Notes: generated by a model not told the origin, from the sequence alone. A stretch of DNA of 64,000 bases from Alphaproteobacteria bacterium (GCA_005884685.1 VBAH01000007.1:1-64000); one strand, 5' to 3'; shown: positions 53,689 to 62,958, numbered from the stretch's first letter. Numbers and translations: made by a program.

Positions 53689-54054
53689 ATGGAAATGCCA
53701 GCAATTCTTCGAGGGGATTCGCTCACGCGGCTGTTGCAGGGCGCAGCGGCCGGCGCGGTCGCAACCTTGGTCATCGGCTTCTACTGGGGCGGCTGGGTGA
53801 CCGGCGGGACCGCGAAAGAGATGGTGCAGCGAAGCACAAGCTCGGCCGTCGTGACGGCGCTCTCTCCGATCTGCGTCGACAAGTTCCAGCAGAGCGCGGG
53901 GGCCACAGCCAACATGGTCGAGCTCAAGAAGGTCAGCAGCTATCAGCAGGGCTCGTTCATCGAGAAAGGCGGCTGGGCGACGCTGCCCGGCAATGACAAC
54001 GCCAACTCGGCCGTCGCGCGCGCCTGCGCCGAGATGCTCAGCAACCTGAAATGA
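53689..54054 (+). CDS. Small protein with one membrane segment
   Basis: A 121-residue protein with a hydrophobic segment at about 16-35 (GAAAGAVATLVIGFYWGGWVTGG) and a soluble C-terminal part with two cysteines (SPICVDKF and ARACAEML) about 50 residues apart. This arrangement is common in unannotated rhizobial membrane proteins. ATG at 53689 is preferred, with another start two codons further. A hairpin GCCGGTTC/GAACCGGC (54071-54092) follows the stop. Function unknown. Confidence 0.65.
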   Translation: MEMPAILRGDSLTRLLQGAAAGAVATLVIGFYWGGWVTGGTAKEMVQRSTSSAVVTALSPICVDKFQQSAGATANMVELKKVSSYQQGSFIEKGGWATLPGNDNANSAVARACAEMLSNLK

Positions 54055-54257
54055 TTTGAGGTGAGGCCACGCCGGTTCTGTGTCGAACCGGCCTGGCACA
54101 CTTCGTTTTCGGAGAATGGATCCATGTCGCAGGCAAGTCTGGTGAATAGTCTGGTCGGACCGTACCGGCTGCGCGCCGCTCTCGGCGGTGATCCTTGCGC
54201 TCCCTGCCGGGTTCATTCAGGTGTTCGACCTTGCGGGTTTGTTCCGAGCGCGCGCGC

Positions 54258-54521
54258 ATGAGCCTTGAGTTTCCCAACAGCAGCCGCAGCTACGACGCGA
54301 CGCGGTGCGCGGTCCGCTTCTGGGGCTATGACACCGCGATGGAATGGTCATTTTTCGTCACCGCGGAGGCGTTGCGCCATGTGCATCCCGGAATGGTCAA
54401 GGACGAGGCCGGCATGCTCGGCGCGTTCGATTCCAATCGTGACCGAATTTGCGCCGCTGCCGTGAAGCTCTATGGGCGTGGACGCAAGGGTTCCTACGAA
54501 CTCGGCGCAGAAGACCTGTGA
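54258..54521 (+). CDS. DUF1488-like small protein
   Basis: An 87-residue protein with the pattern CAVRFWGYDTAMEWSFFVTAEAL, which I associate with DUF1488. It is preceded by a possible longer N terminus that lacks similarity, so ATG at 54258 is used. Followed by another small gene after 4 bp. Function unknown. Confidence 0.6.
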   Translation: MSLEFPNSSRSYDATRCAVRFWGYDTAMEWSFFVTAEALRHVHPGMVKDEAGMLGAFDSNRDRICAAAVKLYGRGRKGSYELGAEDL

Positions 54522-54525
54522 TCGC

Positions 54526-54786
54526 ATGCTCACGCGGACGCACGAGAAGATGTGGACGTTCGGCAAGCCCTTCATGCTCAAGGGCGTCGACCGCGAACTG
54601 CCCGCAGGCAGCTACCGTGTTGCAACCGACGAAGAGCTGATCGAAGGCCTGTCGTTCCCGGTGTACCGGCGCGTTGCGACGATCATCTTCGTGCCCGGAC
54701 GGAACCGCGCCTCACTGGAAATGCTGAGCATCGATCCGGACGATTTGCAGGCCGCACAGGAACGCGATGTCGCGCCGGGCGTTTGA
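54526..54786 (+). CDS. Conserved small protein
   Basis: An 86-residue protein with MWTFGKPFMLKGVDRELPAG, then EELIEGLSFPVYRRVATIIFVPGR, the kind of beta-rich short protein often found next to DUF1488 genes. It starts 4 bp after the previous stop, so the two are probably co-transcribed. Function unknown. Confidence 0.6.
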   Translation: MLTRTHEKMWTFGKPFMLKGVDRELPAGSYRVATDEELIEGLSFPVYRRVATIIFVPGRNRASLEMLSIDPDDLQAAQERDVAPGV

Positions 54787-54850
54787 CGTTCCGGTCGGCC
54801 GGTTTGTTAATCAATCGTAGCGCAGGGTGTTGTCAGCACCGGAGACACCC

Positions 54851-55054
54851 ATGGCAAACGACGCAGTACGCGCGCGCTACGATGCATTCTTCGATACCGA
54901 TTTCATGCCGCTGATCCGGCATGACCAGACGCAGGGCGCGGAGGAGCGCGTCGCCTATGCGGCCGAGTTCGCGGCTTTCCAGCTGGGCCAGATCGACAAA
55001 AAGCTCGGCCAGTTGATCGAGTTGATGGAAAAGCAGCAATCCCGCCCAGTCTGA
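54851..55054 (+). CDS. Conserved small helical protein
   Basis: A 67-residue protein starting MANDAVRARYDAFFDTDFMP with a long helix-like segment containing YAAEFAAFQLGQIDKKLGQLIELMEKQ. GGAGA lies 7 bases before the ATG. I do not know its function; it seems to be the last gene of the small-protein group. Confidence 0.6.
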   Translation: MANDAVRARYDAFFDTDFMPLIRHDQTQGAEERVAYAAEFAAFQLGQIDKKLGQLIELMEKQQSRPV

Positions 55055-55168
55055 GCGGTCGAGCCTTTCGCCTCGCCCGGCCGCTTTGGGTCCATAGGCG
55101 GACGATGGCGCTTGTCCGCCCTCAGGGGAAGGTATGGTTCGCCCGGAGAGACCCGGACCTGTCGACGC

Positions 55169-56500
55169 CTACTCATGCCGATGCATCGCCGAGTCGGCCT
55201 TGGTGTCGCGCATGAACAGGTAGACCAGCAGAGAAATGCCGATCATGCAGGTGAGGTAGTAGTAGAACCACTGCTCGTGGCCGATCGACTTGAACCACAG
55301 CGCGACGGAGTCGGCCGTGCCGCCGAAGATCGAGACCGTCAGCGCATAGGGCAGGCCGACGCCGAGCGCGCGCACGGTGGTGGGGAAAAGCTCCGCCTTC
55401 ACCACCGCGTTGATCGAGGTGTAGCCCGAGACGATCATCCACGCTGCCGCGATCAGCAGAAATGCGGCGAACGGCCCTTTGACGCTCTGCAACGTGGTCA
55501 GCAGCGGTACCGTGAACAGCACGCCGCTGACGCCGAACGCGATCAACAGCCACTTGCGGCCGATGCGGTCGGAAATCGCACCGTAGAGCGGCTGCAGGCA
55601 CATGCCGAACACGAGCGCGCCGAGGGTCACCATCGTGGTCTGGTCGTCGCTCAGGCCGACCGACAGTTTCAGGAATTTCTGCATGTAGGTGGTGTAGGTG
55701 TAGAACGCCGCGGTGCCGCCGGCGGTGAGCCCGACGACGAGCAGCACCTCGCGCGGATAGCGCATCAGCCCGCGCAGCGATGACGTGCGCTTCGCGACGT
55801 CCTTGGCGGCTTCGAAGTGCTCGGTCTCCTGCAGATTGCGCCGCATGTAGAGCGCGACGATCGCCAGCAGCGCGCCGATGAAGAACGGAATGCGCCAGCC
55901 CCAGGCGCGGATCTCGTCATTGGTGAGAAACACGTTCTGCAGGAGCAGCAGCACGAGCAGCGCGCAGATCTGACCGCCGATCAGGGTCACGTACTGGAAG
56001 CTCGAGTAGAAACCGCGATGACGCTGGTCCGCCATCTCCGTCAGGTAGGTGGCGCTGGTGCCGTACTCGCCGCCGAGGCTCAAGCCCTGCACGATGCGCG
56101 CGACCGCGAGCATGATCGGCGCCGCGATGCCGATCGACTGATAAGTCGGCGTCACGGCGATCATCAGCGAGCCGAAGCACATCATCGCCACCGAGAGCAT
56201 CAGCGCGCCGCGCCGGCCGTGATGGTCGGCGAGATAGCCGAACAGCCAGCCGCCGACCGGGCGCACGATGAAGCCGGCCGCAAACAGCACGGCGGCATTG
56301 AGCTGCTGTACCACGGGATCTGAATTGGGAAAGAACGCGCCCGCGAAATAAAGCGCGAAGGCGGCGTAGGCGTAGAAATCGTACCACTCGACCAGATTGC
56401 CGATCGAGCCGATGAAGATCGCCTTGATGCGCCGGCGCATGTCGGCGAGGTCGAGGCGGTCGTCAGAGGCGGCAGTCGGGGCCAGCGTTGAGGTCGCCAT
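55169..56500 (-). CDS. MFS metabolite:proton symporter (KgtP/ShiA-like)
   Basis: A 443-residue transporter with 12 predicted helices. Motif GNLVEWYDFYAYA at about 34-46 and the loop 2-3 signature GYLADHHGRRGAL (about 95-107) place it in the metabolite:H+ symporter family that imports 2-oxoglutarate, proline, shikimate or similar carboxylates. RGFYSSFQYVTLIGG is the conserved helix 5 region. Stands alone; substrate unknown. Confidence 0.88.
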   Translation of the reverse strand: MATSTLAPTAASDDRLDLADMRRRIKAIFIGSIGNLVEWYDFYAYAAFALYFAGAFFPNSDPVVQQLNAAVLFAAGFIVRPVGGWLFGYLADHHGRRGALMLSVAMMCFGSLMIAVTPTYQSIGIAAPIMLAVARIVQGLSLGGEYGTSATYLTEMADQRHRGFYSSFQYVTLIGGQICALLVLLLLQNVFLTNDEIRAWGWRIPFFIGALLAIVALYMRRNLQETEHFEAAKDVAKRTSSLRGLMRYPREVLLVVGLTAGGTAAFYTYTTYMQKFLKLSVGLSDDQTTMVTLGALVFGMCLQPLYGAISDRIGRKWLLIAFGVSGVLFTVPLLTTLQSVKGPFAAFLLIAAAWMIVSGYTSINAVVKAELFPTTVRALGVGLPYALTVSIFGGTADSVALWFKSIGHEQWFYYYLTCMIGISLLVYLFMRDTKADSAMHRHE

Positions 56501-56701
56501 GGATCACCTGCGATTATCCGCAGGTTCAATGCCCGCCTGCCCGTGCAGTTCCGCGCAGTCCCCCTGTTTCGGGCTGGTCGACCTCGGTATCGCGCAATTG
56601 ATCCTAGGTTTAGCGGCGGATACGTCGATCTAGTTTGCGCGCGCATCGCGCCGCCGGACAATCCGATTGCGCAATACGATTTGCGAGAAAGGAAATTTCC
56701 C

Positions 56702-57073
56702 ATGTTGTACCGAACCATCCTTGCGGGCGTCGCTGCCGCAATCATCGGGATTTCGTGCCTGTCGACCGACGCCGATGCCCGGCGCGGCGGTGGCGGCGGC
56801 TTCCGCGGCGGAGGATTCCATGGCGGCGGCATGCGCGCCGGCGGCATCCACCGTGGCGGCATGTATCGCGGCGCTGGATATCGTGGCGGCGCATATCGCG
56901 GCGGGGCGTATCGCGGCGCCTATCGCGGCGGCGTCTACCGCGGCGCAGCCTATCGCGGCGGCGTTTACCGCGGAGCTTACGTGCGCCGTGGCGTTGCGCT
57001 CGGCGCTGCCGCTGGAGCCGGGTACTACTACAACAACAGATGCGGATATTACCCCTATCCGCCCTGCTATTGA
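56702..57073 (+). CDS. Exported Gly/Arg/Tyr-rich repeat protein
   Basis: A 123-residue protein with a signal peptide (about 1-26) followed by a tandem repeat region (about 30-100) of YRGGAYRGA-like units and a C-terminal tail with Tyr and two Cys residues (NNRCGYYPYPPCY). GAAAGG lies close before the ATG at 56702. The repeats contain very many Gly, Arg and Tyr, as in glycine-rich surface or matrix proteins. DNA repeat units match GTATCGCGGCGG. Function unknown. Confidence 0.65.
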   Translation: MLYRTILAGVAAAIIGISCLSTDADARRGGGGGFRGGGFHGGGMRAGGIHRGGMYRGAGYRGGAYRGGAYRGAYRGGVYRGAAYRGGVYRGAYVRRGVALGAAAGAGYYYNNRCGYYPYPPCY

Positions 57074-57080
57074 GCCACTG

Positions 57081-58715
57081 CTACCCGGTGCGGATCACCG
57101 GCGCGGCGATGCTTTCGGTCATCACGTTGATGCAGGCGGGCTTGCCGCTCGCCATCGAGCGCTCGATCGCGCCGGGCAACTCCCCAGCCGTCTCGACCAG
57201 TTCGCCGTGGCCGCCGAGCGCCGCGACCGCGAGGTCGTAGCGCGCGGGCGTCAGCGCGCAGCCGTGCATGCGCTCAGCCCCGTAGTCGCGCAGCTGGATC
57301 TGGCTCTCGGCATTCCACAGCGCGTCGTTGCCAAGCACGGCGACGAACGGCAGCTTGCGCCGCACCGCGGTTTCGAACTCGGCGAGATGAAAGCCGATGG
57401 TGCCGTCGCCGAGCACGACGAACACCGGCGCGTTGGGCTCGGCGAGCCGGGCCGCGCAGGCGAACGAGAGCGAGCCGCCGATCGAGCCGGCGACGCCGTT
57501 GATCATGCGGCGGCGCACCGGAAGCATGCTCTGGCCCCATTGGGCGAACTCGCCGCCGTCGCAGATCATCACCGCGTCGGGATCGAGTTCGACGTAAGGG
57601 CGCAGCGCGCGGAACACCTGCGCGGGATGCAGCCGCCCCGGCGTCCGCGACGCGATGCTCGCCCAGGCGGCGGGGCGATTGTCGAGCGCGGCGCGCGCGT
57701 CACTGAGCCACTCGCCGCCGCGCGGCTTCATTAGGGCGGCTCGCGCGATCAGCGCCTCGGTGGCGGCGCGCACGTCCGCGATGCTGCCGAGCATCAGGCG
57801 CCCGTCCATTTCCTTGACGGCGCGGTCGATCAGCGCGGCCTCGGGGTCGATCGCAATCAGCCGCACCGCGGGATCGAATCCCGCGCCGCTGAGCCAGCGC
57901 GTGGTGAAGTCGAGCGCCTTGCCGATGAGCACGATCAGGTCGGCGCGGCGCACGAGATCCGAGAACGCGCCGAGCGTCGCGTCCGCGATGCCGCGCGGGC
58001 TTTCCAGGATCACGGCCGGCGTCTTGGTCGCGGCTTCGAGCCGGCCGAGTAGCGCGCGCCCGCTCACGTTGGAGAGCTGCGGGCCCGCCAAGATGATCGG
58101 CCGTGCCGCCGATGCGATCGCGGCGAGCGTTGCGTCTGCGACCGCGGTCGTGAGCGCAAGCGCCGCTGAAACACGCGCGTCCGGCCAGACGATCGCGTTC
58201 GCCTCGACGCGCTCTTCCAGCAAATCCGACGGCAGGCTCAAGTGCACAGGCCCCGGGCGACCGGATGTGGCGATGCGCATCGCCTCGCCGACGTCGCGGC
58301 CGAGGGTTGCCGCGGACGTCGCGGTGAACGAAGCCTTGCTCACCGGCGCCGCCATGTCGGCCTGGCGGATTTCCTGGAATCCGCCGCGCCCCAATTCCCA
58401 GGTCGCCGCATGGCCGGACAGCAGCACCATCGGGGACTCCGCGCCCAATGCCGTGTAGAGCGCGCCGACCGCATTGGCATGGCCCGGCCCGCCGGTGACC
58501 AGCGCGATGCCGGGCTGACCGGTCAGCCGTCCCCACGCGTCGGCCATGTGCACGGCGGCCGCCTCGTGGCGCACGTGCACGAGATCGAGCTTGGCCTCGA
58601 TCGCGGCATCGAAGATCGACATGATATGATTGCCCGAGAGCGTGAACACCCGGTTTGCGCCGAGCCGCGCCAGCGAACGCGCCACGATGTCGGCGCCGCG
58701 CAAGCCGTTGGTCAT
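57081..58715 (-). CDS. ThDP-dependent enzyme, acetolactate synthase-like
   Basis: A 544-residue three-domain thiamine diphosphate enzyme. The catalytic glutamate is E51 (RHEAAAVHMADA), the central FAD/DHS-like domain lies at about 185-320, and the ThDP/Mg motif is GDGTIGFHLAEF to GNDALWN at about 438-466. Close to acetolactate synthase-like proteins and oxalyl-CoA decarboxylases. No small regulatory subunit is adjacent, which argues against biosynthetic IlvB; a catabolic decarboxylase or ligase is more likely. Divergent from a Crp/Fnr-type regulator that might control it. Confidence 0.85.
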   Translation of the reverse strand: MTNGLRGADIVARSLARLGANRVFTLSGNHIMSIFDAAIEAKLDLVHVRHEAAAVHMADAWGRLTGQPGIALVTGGPGHANAVGALYTALGAESPMVLLSGHAATWELGRGGFQEIRQADMAAPVSKASFTATSAATLGRDVGEAMRIATSGRPGPVHLSLPSDLLEERVEANAIVWPDARVSAALALTTAVADATLAAIASAARPIILAGPQLSNVSGRALLGRLEAATKTPAVILESPRGIADATLGAFSDLVRRADLIVLIGKALDFTTRWLSGAGFDPAVRLIAIDPEAALIDRAVKEMDGRLMLGSIADVRAATEALIARAALMKPRGGEWLSDARAALDNRPAAWASIASRTPGRLHPAQVFRALRPYVELDPDAVMICDGGEFAQWGQSMLPVRRRMINGVAGSIGGSLSFACAARLAEPNAPVFVVLGDGTIGFHLAEFETAVRRKLPFVAVLGNDALWNAESQIQLRDYGAERMHGCALTPARYDLAVAALGGHGELVETAGELPGAIERSMASGKPACINVMTESIAAPVIRTG

Positions 58716-58801
58716 TCACGATCCTTTCCGAGGCGGGGGTCGCGGGGTATCCTGCCGCCAACTTAGCAAGGAGCGGGCGGGAAAATAGCCCGCGAATCCT
58801 C

Positions 58802-59581
58802 ATGCCTCCCGCGAGAAATGCCATGTCCGAAGGCCGAAAAGTAGACGCGCGGGCAAATTGGTTGCTCGGCGCTCTGGAGCCGGCCAGCCGCAAGCGGATC
58901 GATCTCCATCTGGAGCCAGTCGTCTTCAAGCTCGGTGCCGTCGTCTGCGAGGCGGGCGGGCTCCTCAAGCACGCCTATTTCCCGCAAGGCACCGTTCTGT
59001 CGCTGCTGACCGTTTTGGAGGACGGCGCGGCGATCGAGACGGCGAACATCGGGCGCGAAGGGGCATTCGGCCTGTTCGCGGCCATGTACAGCCGCGTTTC
59101 TTTCAACCGCTGCATTGTGCAACTGGAAGGAGGGATGGTTCGCTGTCCGATCGAATTGCTGCAATCGGAATTCAGGAGCAGCGAGCACGTCCGCAATCTG
59201 TTCGTCAGCTATTCGGAGACGCTGCTGTCACAGGTTCAGCAGACTGTGGCGTGCAATGCCTTGCACTCAACGGAAAAACGGATGTGCCGATGGCTGCTGA
59301 TGATGCATGATCGGGCGGAAGGGGAATCCCTGCCCTACACGCACGAATTCCTGTCGCATATCCTGGGTTCCAATCGCAAATCGGTTACGCTGGCAGCGCA
59401 GTCGCTGCAGGCGATGGGCCTGATCAGCTACCGTCGGGGAACGATTCAGGTGCGAGACCGGCGCGGCCTCGAACAGGCATCGTGCGAGTGTTACGCCATT
59501 GTCCGGGAACGGTTCGATGCCTTCCTGAAGCCACCCTCAACCGCGGTTCAGGGCCACACGAAGGCGCGACGCAAGCAATAA
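58802..59581 (+). CDS. Crp/Fnr-family transcriptional regulator
   Basis: A 259-residue regulator with an N-terminal cyclic-nucleotide-binding-like domain (about 25-140: PQGTVLSLLTVLEDGAAIETANIGREG) and a C-terminal winged helix with recognition helix in GSNRKSVTLAAQSLQAMG. Cysteines are not arranged as in oxygen-sensing FNR. ATG at 58802 is used; ATG at 58823 (MSEGRKVDARANW) is equally likely. Divergent from the ThDP enzyme with 86 bp between. Confidence 0.85.
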   Translation: MPPARNAMSEGRKVDARANWLLGALEPASRKRIDLHLEPVVFKLGAVVCEAGGLLKHAYFPQGTVLSLLTVLEDGAAIETANIGREGAFGLFAAMYSRVSFNRCIVQLEGGMVRCPIELLQSEFRSSEHVRNLFVSYSETLLSQVQQTVACNALHSTEKRMCRWLLMMHDRAEGESLPYTHEFLSHILGSNRKSVTLAAQSLQAMGLISYRRGTIQVRDRRGLEQASCECYAIVRERFDAFLKPPSTAVQGHTKARRKQ

Positions 59582-59637
59582 AAAACCGGGGATGCTGGAC
59601 GGCACGTCAGCCGTCCGCGACGGTAAATCCGTTCAAC

Positions 59638-59820
59638 TCAATGCTCGGTTTGGATATCCGCGTCCGTTCCCGGACACGCGAGATCGGTCCAAACCTTCCC
59701 CATCCGGGCAAAATGCGACTGCAAAGGAGCGTTACGAACGTCGCACGCCAATTGCATGGAGGTTGCCGCCAAGCGCAGGCATTCCAATGCCTGCTTTCGC
59801 ACGTATTCCGAGTCCGACAC
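59638..59820 (-). CDS. Conserved small rhizobial protein
   Basis: A 60-residue protein with the pattern SDSEYVRKQALECLRLAATSMQLA, then ALQSHFARMGKVWTDLA, a family seen in many copies in Rhizobiales; related in style to the one at 51579-51791. The GTG at 59820 begins directly at VSDSEYVRKQ. Function unknown. Confidence 0.65.
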   Translation of the reverse strand: MSDSEYVRKQALECLRLAATSMQLACDVRNAPLQSHFARMGKVWTDLACPGTDADIQTEH

Positions 59821-59927
59821 AGCGCACCGCCTTGAATGAAGCAGTGCACCCATCGCACGACATCGCGGGTCCCGTCGGTGGCCTACGCCACAGAGACACG
59901 CAGAGAGTTAGCGGCGACGCGCCCGCG

Positions 59928-60872
59928 TTAGGCTACAGCCCGCTTGAACGAATTGTAGACGTTCTTGGTGTGTCCCGCCGCATGCGCCGGATTATTGCCC
60001 CAGGTTGCGTCGAGATCGGCGAGCGGCTTTGTGGCCAGGACTTCCTCCTCGCTCTTGCCTTCGTCGAACAGCTTCTTGATGCGGTCGTGCGAGGTCACCA
60101 GCATGTCGCGGAACTCCACAAGGTCCGCCTTGGTGGCGAGATGGCCGTGGCCGACCACGATCTTGGTCTGGTCGTTCGACGCCTTGATGTAGGTATCGAG
60201 CGCGCGGATCATGCCGCGCACGTCCCCGCCGTTCATATAGTCGATGTTCTGGTAGCGGCGCAGATTGTTCGCGGTGTCGCCGGTGCACAGCACATTGGCG
60301 TCGGCGAAATAGACCCAGGTGTCGCCGTCGGTGTGGGCGTTGGCGATGTGCGTGAGCTGCGCCTTGCGGCCGCCCACCTCGAGCGTGATCGAGCCCCCAA
60401 CATAAGTTTGCGTCGGCAGCGCCTCCGGCGGGCGCGACTAGGCCTTCGCGCCGGTCAGGCCCGAGACGGTGCCGGCCGCAAGGCGGACGCGCAGATTGTC
60501 GTGCGCCACGATGGTCGTGCCGTCCTTGGCGAAGTTCTCGTTGCCGCCGGTGTGATCGCCGTGAAAATGCGTGTTGACGAGATAACGGATCGGCAGCGGC
60601 GAGATCGCCTTGATCGCCGCCTTGATCTTGTCGGAGAGCGGCGCGAACTGCCCGTCCACCATGATGATCGCGTCGGTGCTGACCGCGATCGTGATGTTTC
60701 CGCCCTGCCCTTCCAGCATGTAGGTCTTGTTGCCGAGATCGGTCGTCTTGATCTCCACCTTGGCCCAGTCGACCAGCGGCGGCGGCGGCATCGGCGCCTG
60801 TACGGCGGTCTGCGCCGCGGCGACGCTCGCAAACACGGTGGCCGCGAGAGCGGCGAATGGGATCTTCTTCAT
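59928..60872 (-). pseudogene. MBL-fold metallo-hydrolase with in-frame TAG at 60438-60440
   Basis: Read through one amber codon (codon 145) this is a complete, exported metallo-beta-lactamase-fold protein of about 314 residues: signal peptide (1-20), zinc motif THFHGDHTGG (about 100-109), AHTDGDTWVYF, then GHGHLATKADL and a helical end. The frame is unchanged on both sides of the stop. The N-terminal part ends with VSGLTGAKA and the sequence after it continues SRPPEALPTQTY as in relatives. The truncated product would lack the second metal-binding residues. Last gene of the TctC-amidohydrolase operon. Confidence 0.8.
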
Positions 60873-60893
60873 TGTTTCCCCCGAATCTCTTTC

Positions 60894-61811
60894 TCACGCC
60901 GTCGTCTTCGCGAACCCGTACAGCGCTTCCGGATTGGTCACCAGAATGCGCCGGCGCTGCGCTTCGTCCGGCGCCCATTCGGCAAGCAGGTCGAACAGCG
61001 CGGCGTCATCCGGCTTGTGCTCGGGCTTCTCGGTCGGATGCGGCCAGTCCGAGCCCCACACCACGCGTTCCGGCGCGGCCTTGATGTAGGCCTGTGCGAC
61101 CGCGGTCTTGTCGGCGTAAGCCGGCGCGCCAACATTCGTGTCCATGTAGGCGCCGGAGAGCTTCACCCAGGTGCGGCCCTTGTCGAGCATGCGGCGGATG
61201 ACGACGAACGCCGCGTGCTCCAGCGGCGCCGGCTGCGGCAACCGCCCGAGATGATCGAATACCACCGGCGCCGGCAGGCTTTCGAGCAGCGCGGCATTCT
61301 CGACGATCTGGTCGGCGCGCATGTGGATCTGGATGTGCCAGCCGAGATCGGCGATGCGTTTTGACAGCGGCGCGATCATCTCGACCGACACCGCGGCCGA
61401 GCGGGGGTCGAAGATGGTGAAACGGATGCCGCGAATGCCGCCATCTGCCAGCGTTTGCAGTTCAGCGTCCGTCACGCCGGGATGCACCACCGCAATGCCG
61501 CGCGCGCCGGCTTTCCCGAGTTGCGCGATGGCGTCGAGGGTTACGCGGTTGTCGGTCACGTAGGCCGCCGGCGTGACGATCACGGTGCGCGTCGTCCCAA
61601 TGCGTTTTTGCAACAGGCGATACTGCGCGACTGCTGCCTCCTCCTGCATGCGCGACTGCGGACCCGGCCGCTTCGGCGGGAACCGCGCGCCGTCATAGAT
61701 GTGCATGTGGCAGTCGCAGGCGTTGGCCGGCGCCTTCAGCGCCGGCGCTTGCGTGCCGCCGGAGTTCGGCACCGCGTCGAGCGCGCGCGCCGGTGGGGCA
61801 AGGGAACTCAT
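60894..61811 (-). CDS. Amidohydrolase, 2-pyrone-4,6-dicarboxylate lactonase-like
   Basis: A 305-residue amidohydrolase (PF04909 type) with a TIM barrel. The N-terminal metal motif is CDCHMHIYDGA, HIQIHMRADQ lies mid-sequence, VFDHLGR and VVWGSDWPHPT hold the other catalytic residues. The same motif set occurs in 2-pyrone-4,6-dicarboxylate lactonase of lignin-derived aromatic catabolism; substrate is not proved. Its ATG at 61811 overlaps the TctC gene by 4 bp, so they are co-translated. Confidence 0.85.
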   Translation of the reverse strand: MSSLAPPARALDAVPNSGGTQAPALKAPANACDCHMHIYDGARFPPKRPGPQSRMQEEAAVAQYRLLQKRIGTTRTVIVTPAAYVTDNRVTLDAIAQLGKAGARGIAVVHPGVTDAELQTLADGGIRGIRFTIFDPRSAAVSVEMIAPLSKRIADLGWHIQIHMRADQIVENAALLESLPAPVVFDHLGRLPQPAPLEHAAFVVIRRMLDKGRTWVKLSGAYMDTNVGAPAYADKTAVAQAYIKAAPERVVWGSDWPHPTEKPEHKPDDAALFDLLAEWAPDEAQRRRILVTNPEALYGFAKTTA

Positions 61812-62776
61812 ATCGGCGGGATTCCCAGACCCTTGATGATGCCGCCCCATTTGTCGGCATCGGCGCGCATGCGCACGCCGAGTTCCTCCGGCGTCGACGC
61901 CGCGACCTCGACGGCGATATCCGCCATGCGCTTCTTCACGTCCGGAATGAACAGCGCGCGCGCGATCTCGCCATTGAGCCGTGCCACGATCTCGCCCGGC
62001 ATCCCGGCGGGACCGAACGCGCCGTACCACACCGTCATCTCGTAGCCCGGCACCGTCTCGGCGACGATCGGCACATCGGGCAGCAGCGCGGAGCGCTTGC
62101 CTTCGGTCAGCGCGAGCAGCTTCAGCCGGCCAGCCTGGACATGCGGCAGGCTCTGCGTGCCGGCGGTGAAGAACAGCTGGCACTGTCCGGCGACCGTATC
62201 GGCGACCGCCGGCGCGCCGCCGCGATAGGGCACGTGCAGCATCTCGATGCCGGCCATCTTCTCCAAGAGCGCGGCGCAGAGATGGTTGGTCGAGCCCGGC
62301 CCGGACGACGCATAGGCGATCTTGCCGGGATTGGCCTTGGCGTAGGCGATGAACTCGGCCAGCGTATTCGCCGGCACCGACGGATGCACCACCATGGTGT
62401 TGGTCACATAGGCGAGCAGCGTGACGGGGGAGAAATCCTTCACGCCGTCGAACGGCATGGTGGCGAACAGCGCGTGGTTCATGGTGTGCACGCTCATGGT
62501 GTTGAACAGGAGCGTGTAGCCGTCCGGCGCCGCGCGCGCGGCCGCGAGCGTGCCGATGTTGCCGGAGGCGCCGGTGCGGTTCTCGATGATCACCGGCTGG
62601 CCCATCGACTGGTGCAGATGCAGCGCGACGATGCGCGCCAGGATGTCGGTCGAGCCGCCCGGCGCCCACGGCACCAGCAGCGAGATCGGGCGCGACGGAT
62701 AGCTTTGCGCGAAAGCCGGCGCGGCGGCGATGGCGGCGAGCGAGGCGAGCGCGGAGCGGCGGGTCGGATGGTGCAT
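61808..62776 (-). CDS. TctC-family tricarboxylate-type binding protein
   Basis: A 322-residue periplasmic binding protein (Bug family) with signal peptide (about 1-23) and the family motifs YPSRPISLLVPWAPGGSTD and IENRTGASGNIG. It captures carboxylates, often aromatic acids, for uptake by a TctAB permease or for sensing; no tctA or tctB is in the window, as is usual for Bug proteins. First gene of an operon with the lactonase-like amidohydrolase and the interrupted MBL-fold gene, suggesting an aromatic-acid pathway. Confidence 0.88.
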   Translation of the reverse strand: MHHPTRRSALASLAAIAAAPAFAQSYPSRPISLLVPWAPGGSTDILARIVALHLHQSMGQPVIIENRTGASGNIGTLAAARAAPDGYTLLFNTMSVHTMNHALFATMPFDGVKDFSPVTLLAYVTNTMVVHPSVPANTLAEFIAYAKANPGKIAYASSGPGSTNHLCAALLEKMAGIEMLHVPYRGGAPAVADTVAGQCQLFFTAGTQSLPHVQAGRLKLLALTEGKRSALLPDVPIVAETVPGYEMTVWYGAFGPAGMPGEIVARLNGEIARALFIPDVKKRMADIAVEVAASTPEELGVRMRADADKWGGIIKGLGIPPI

Positions 62777-62827
62777 GGGGGGAACGTAGCATGCGGAAAG
62801 CGAGGCGCGGGAGACGTCGCCGGGACC

Positions 62828-62958
62828 GTAGCCCGGATGGAGCGGCAGCGAAATCCGGGTTCTGTCAATTCGCGGAGAGTCCGCCCCGGGTTTCGCTTCG
62901 CTAAACCCGGGCTACGGGCTACGACCGCTCGATCGCCCTTCCCGCCTCAAACGTCCGA
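62828..62958. repeat. GTAGCCCGG element, first copy
   Basis: Starts GTAGCCCGGATGGAGCGGCA, has the inverse CCCGGGCTAC-type end near 62920, then a conserved tail CGACCGCTCGATCGCCCTTC. Almost the same sequence recurs at 63042-63173, offset 214 bp, same direction. Part of a 417-bp stretch (62777-63193) without any gene. Confidence 0.8.

Noticed and set aside
59592-61364. Long plus-strand frame opposite the MBL-fold and amidohydrolase genes
   Set aside because: No family similarity; it is antisense to genes with clear motifs.
60894-62792. 632-residue apparent fusion on the minus strand
   Set aside because: The first half is a frame without similarity that overlaps the TctC gene; only the part from 61811 is the amidohydrolase.
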